From Paracoccaceae bacterium (GTDB lineage Bacteria; Pseudomonadota; Alphaproteobacteria; Rhodobacterales; Rhodobacteraceae): a DNA stretch of 64,000 nt. Where the stretch lies: the NCBI GenBank assembly GCA_019454225.1, contig CP075370.1, positions 920,001-984,000 on the forward strand, written 5' to 3'. The notes under the pieces were generated by a model, which was not told where the DNA came from, searched no databases, and saw nothing but the letters and a program-made list of their open reading frames with translations. The position numbers and the translations under genes were made by a program. Positions 63,217 to 64,000 of the stretch are shown in pieces. Every line of letters begins with the position of its first letter. The first letter of the stretch is position 1.

Positions 63217-64000
63217 CCGGCGGAAGGGCACTGCGCGGCGGTGTCCTTCTGGCCGTGGGTGCGTGCCTGGTGGTGCCGATCCTTGCGGGCCTCGTGACCA
63301 CGGGGCGCGCGGCCTTTGGCGTGCTGCCCGCCATCGGCGCCGTTGATGCGGGCCTCGACCCCTGGCGTGCCCTGATCGCCCAGCCGGGTTTCGCCTCGTC
63401 GCTGCGGCTGACGCTGGTGACCGGATTCGCGGCGACCGCGCTGTCGGTGCTCCTTGCCGCGGCGGCGGTCGCGGTGCTGCACCGCCGGGTGCGCGCGGAA
63501 TGGCTGGCGCCATTTCTTGCGGTGCCCCATGCGGCGCTTGCGATCGGTCTTGCCTTTCTTCTGGCGCCGTCGGGCTGGATCGCACGGGGCCTTGCGCCGC
63601 TGCTCGGCTGGTCGGTTCCGCCGGACGTGGCCACCGTGAACGATCCGTCAGGGGTGGCGCTGATCCTTGGCCTGATGGCCAAGGAGGTGCCCTTCCTGAT
63701 CCTGATGCTGCTGGCCGCCCTGTCGCAGATCCCCGCGCGGACCCATATCGCCGCGGCACGCGCGCTTGGCTATGGCCCCGGCGTCGTCTGGGTCAGCGTG
63801 ATCCTGCCGCAGCTCTGGCCGCTGCTCCGGCTGCCGGTGCGGGTGGTTCTGGCCTTCTCGCTGTCCGTCGTGGATGTCGCGCTGATCCTCGGGCCGCTGA
63901 ACCCGCCGACGCTGGCCGTGGCGGTTACCCGCTGGTTCGCCGCGCCCGATGCCGCGCTGCTGTTGCCCGCCTCGGCCGGGGCGATCCTGCAGGCGGCTGT
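63213..64000 (+). CDS. ABC transporter permease, YnjC-like (cut by the window end)
   Basis: From the ATG at 63213, which overlaps the upstream stop (ATGA), the frame stays open to the window edge for 262 codons. It encodes membrane segments (for example VLLAVGACLVVPILAGLVT and LTLVTGFAATALSVLLAAAA) and an EAA-type cytoplasmic loop with THIAAARALGYGPGVVWVSV, the site where the ATPase docks. Such permeases of the YnjC family have two fused permease halves; the second half lies outside. Confidence 0.85.
   Translation, partial: MTGGRALRGGVLLAVGACLVVPILAGLVTTGRAAFGVLPAIGAVDAGLDPWRALIAQPGFASSLRLTLVTGFAATALSVLLAAAAVAVLHRRVRAEWLAPFLAVPHAALAIGLAFLLAPSGWIARGLAPLLGWSVPPDVATVNDPSGVALILGLMAKEVPFLILMLLAALSQIPARTHIAAARALGYGPGVVWVSVILPQLWPLLRLPVRVVLAFSLSVVDVALILGPLNPPTLAVAVTRWFAAPDAALLLPASAGAILQAA

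Overview
The window is GC-rich (about two thirds GC by eye) alphaproteobacterial chromosome, most likely from the Rhodobacterales (Rhodobacteraceae/Paracoccaceae). Evidence: a GANTC-type CcrM methyltransferase with clustered GANTC sites in its own leader, phaA-phaB for polyhydroxybutyrate with a PhaR-like operator, the carboxynorspermidine route to polyamines, the mutY / DUF721 / dsbA neighbourhood, and a transglutaminase / circularly permuted ATP-grasp / alpha-E operon. I found no rRNA, tRNA, CRISPR array or insertion sequence. No gene-free stretch is longer than about 220 bases.

Layout. 1-2870: start of argH, a TlpA-like thioredoxin, then phaB and phaA on the minus strand. 3011-9620: a three-gene minus-strand operon (transglutaminase + DUF2126 amidoligase, permuted ATP-grasp + alpha-E fusion, second transglutaminase). 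9769-11259: two minus-strand paralogues of a domain I do not recognise. 11478-40997: a continuous plus-strand type VI secretion (T6SS) locus in the order tssA, B, C, hcp, tagJ, tssE, F, G, H, an unknown Lys-rich gene, a giant TssB/TssC-type fusion, a small unknown gene, vgrG, an unknown gene, PAAR, fha, tssK, L, M, tagF, pppA. The kinase ppkA and an OmpA-family gene follow convergently (41031-43853). An M15 peptidase, a caspase-like protein and a secreted protein (44023-47160) look like T6SS or envelope accessories. 47209-64000 is ordinary chromosome: msrA, polyamine synthesis, small envelope proteins, a membrane-bound winged-helix protein, rnhB, ccrM, a methyltransferase, alkB, mutY, a DUF721 gene, dsbA, a CaiB-type CoA transferase, a CDP-alcohol phosphatidyltransferase, and the start of a YnjBC-like ABC transporter.

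How the T6SS fits together. TssK/F/G/E form the baseplate, TssA the assembly cap, Hcp/VgrG/PAAR the tube and spike, TssB/C the sheath, ClpV the recycling ATPase, and TssL/M the membrane complex. PpkA, PppA, Fha and TagF form the threonine-phosphorylation switch. No TssJ lipoprotein was found; TssL carries an OmpA peptidoglycan-binding domain that may take over anchoring. The cluster has no recognisable toxin.

The most unusual object is the 1520-residue protein at 23463-28025. It has a full TssB domain nearly identical to the free TssB at its start, 21 alternating 22/23-residue Ala/Pro-rich repeats, a region of repeated DPLxDLDALL-like motifs, and a TssC-like domain that lacks the normal TssC C-terminus.
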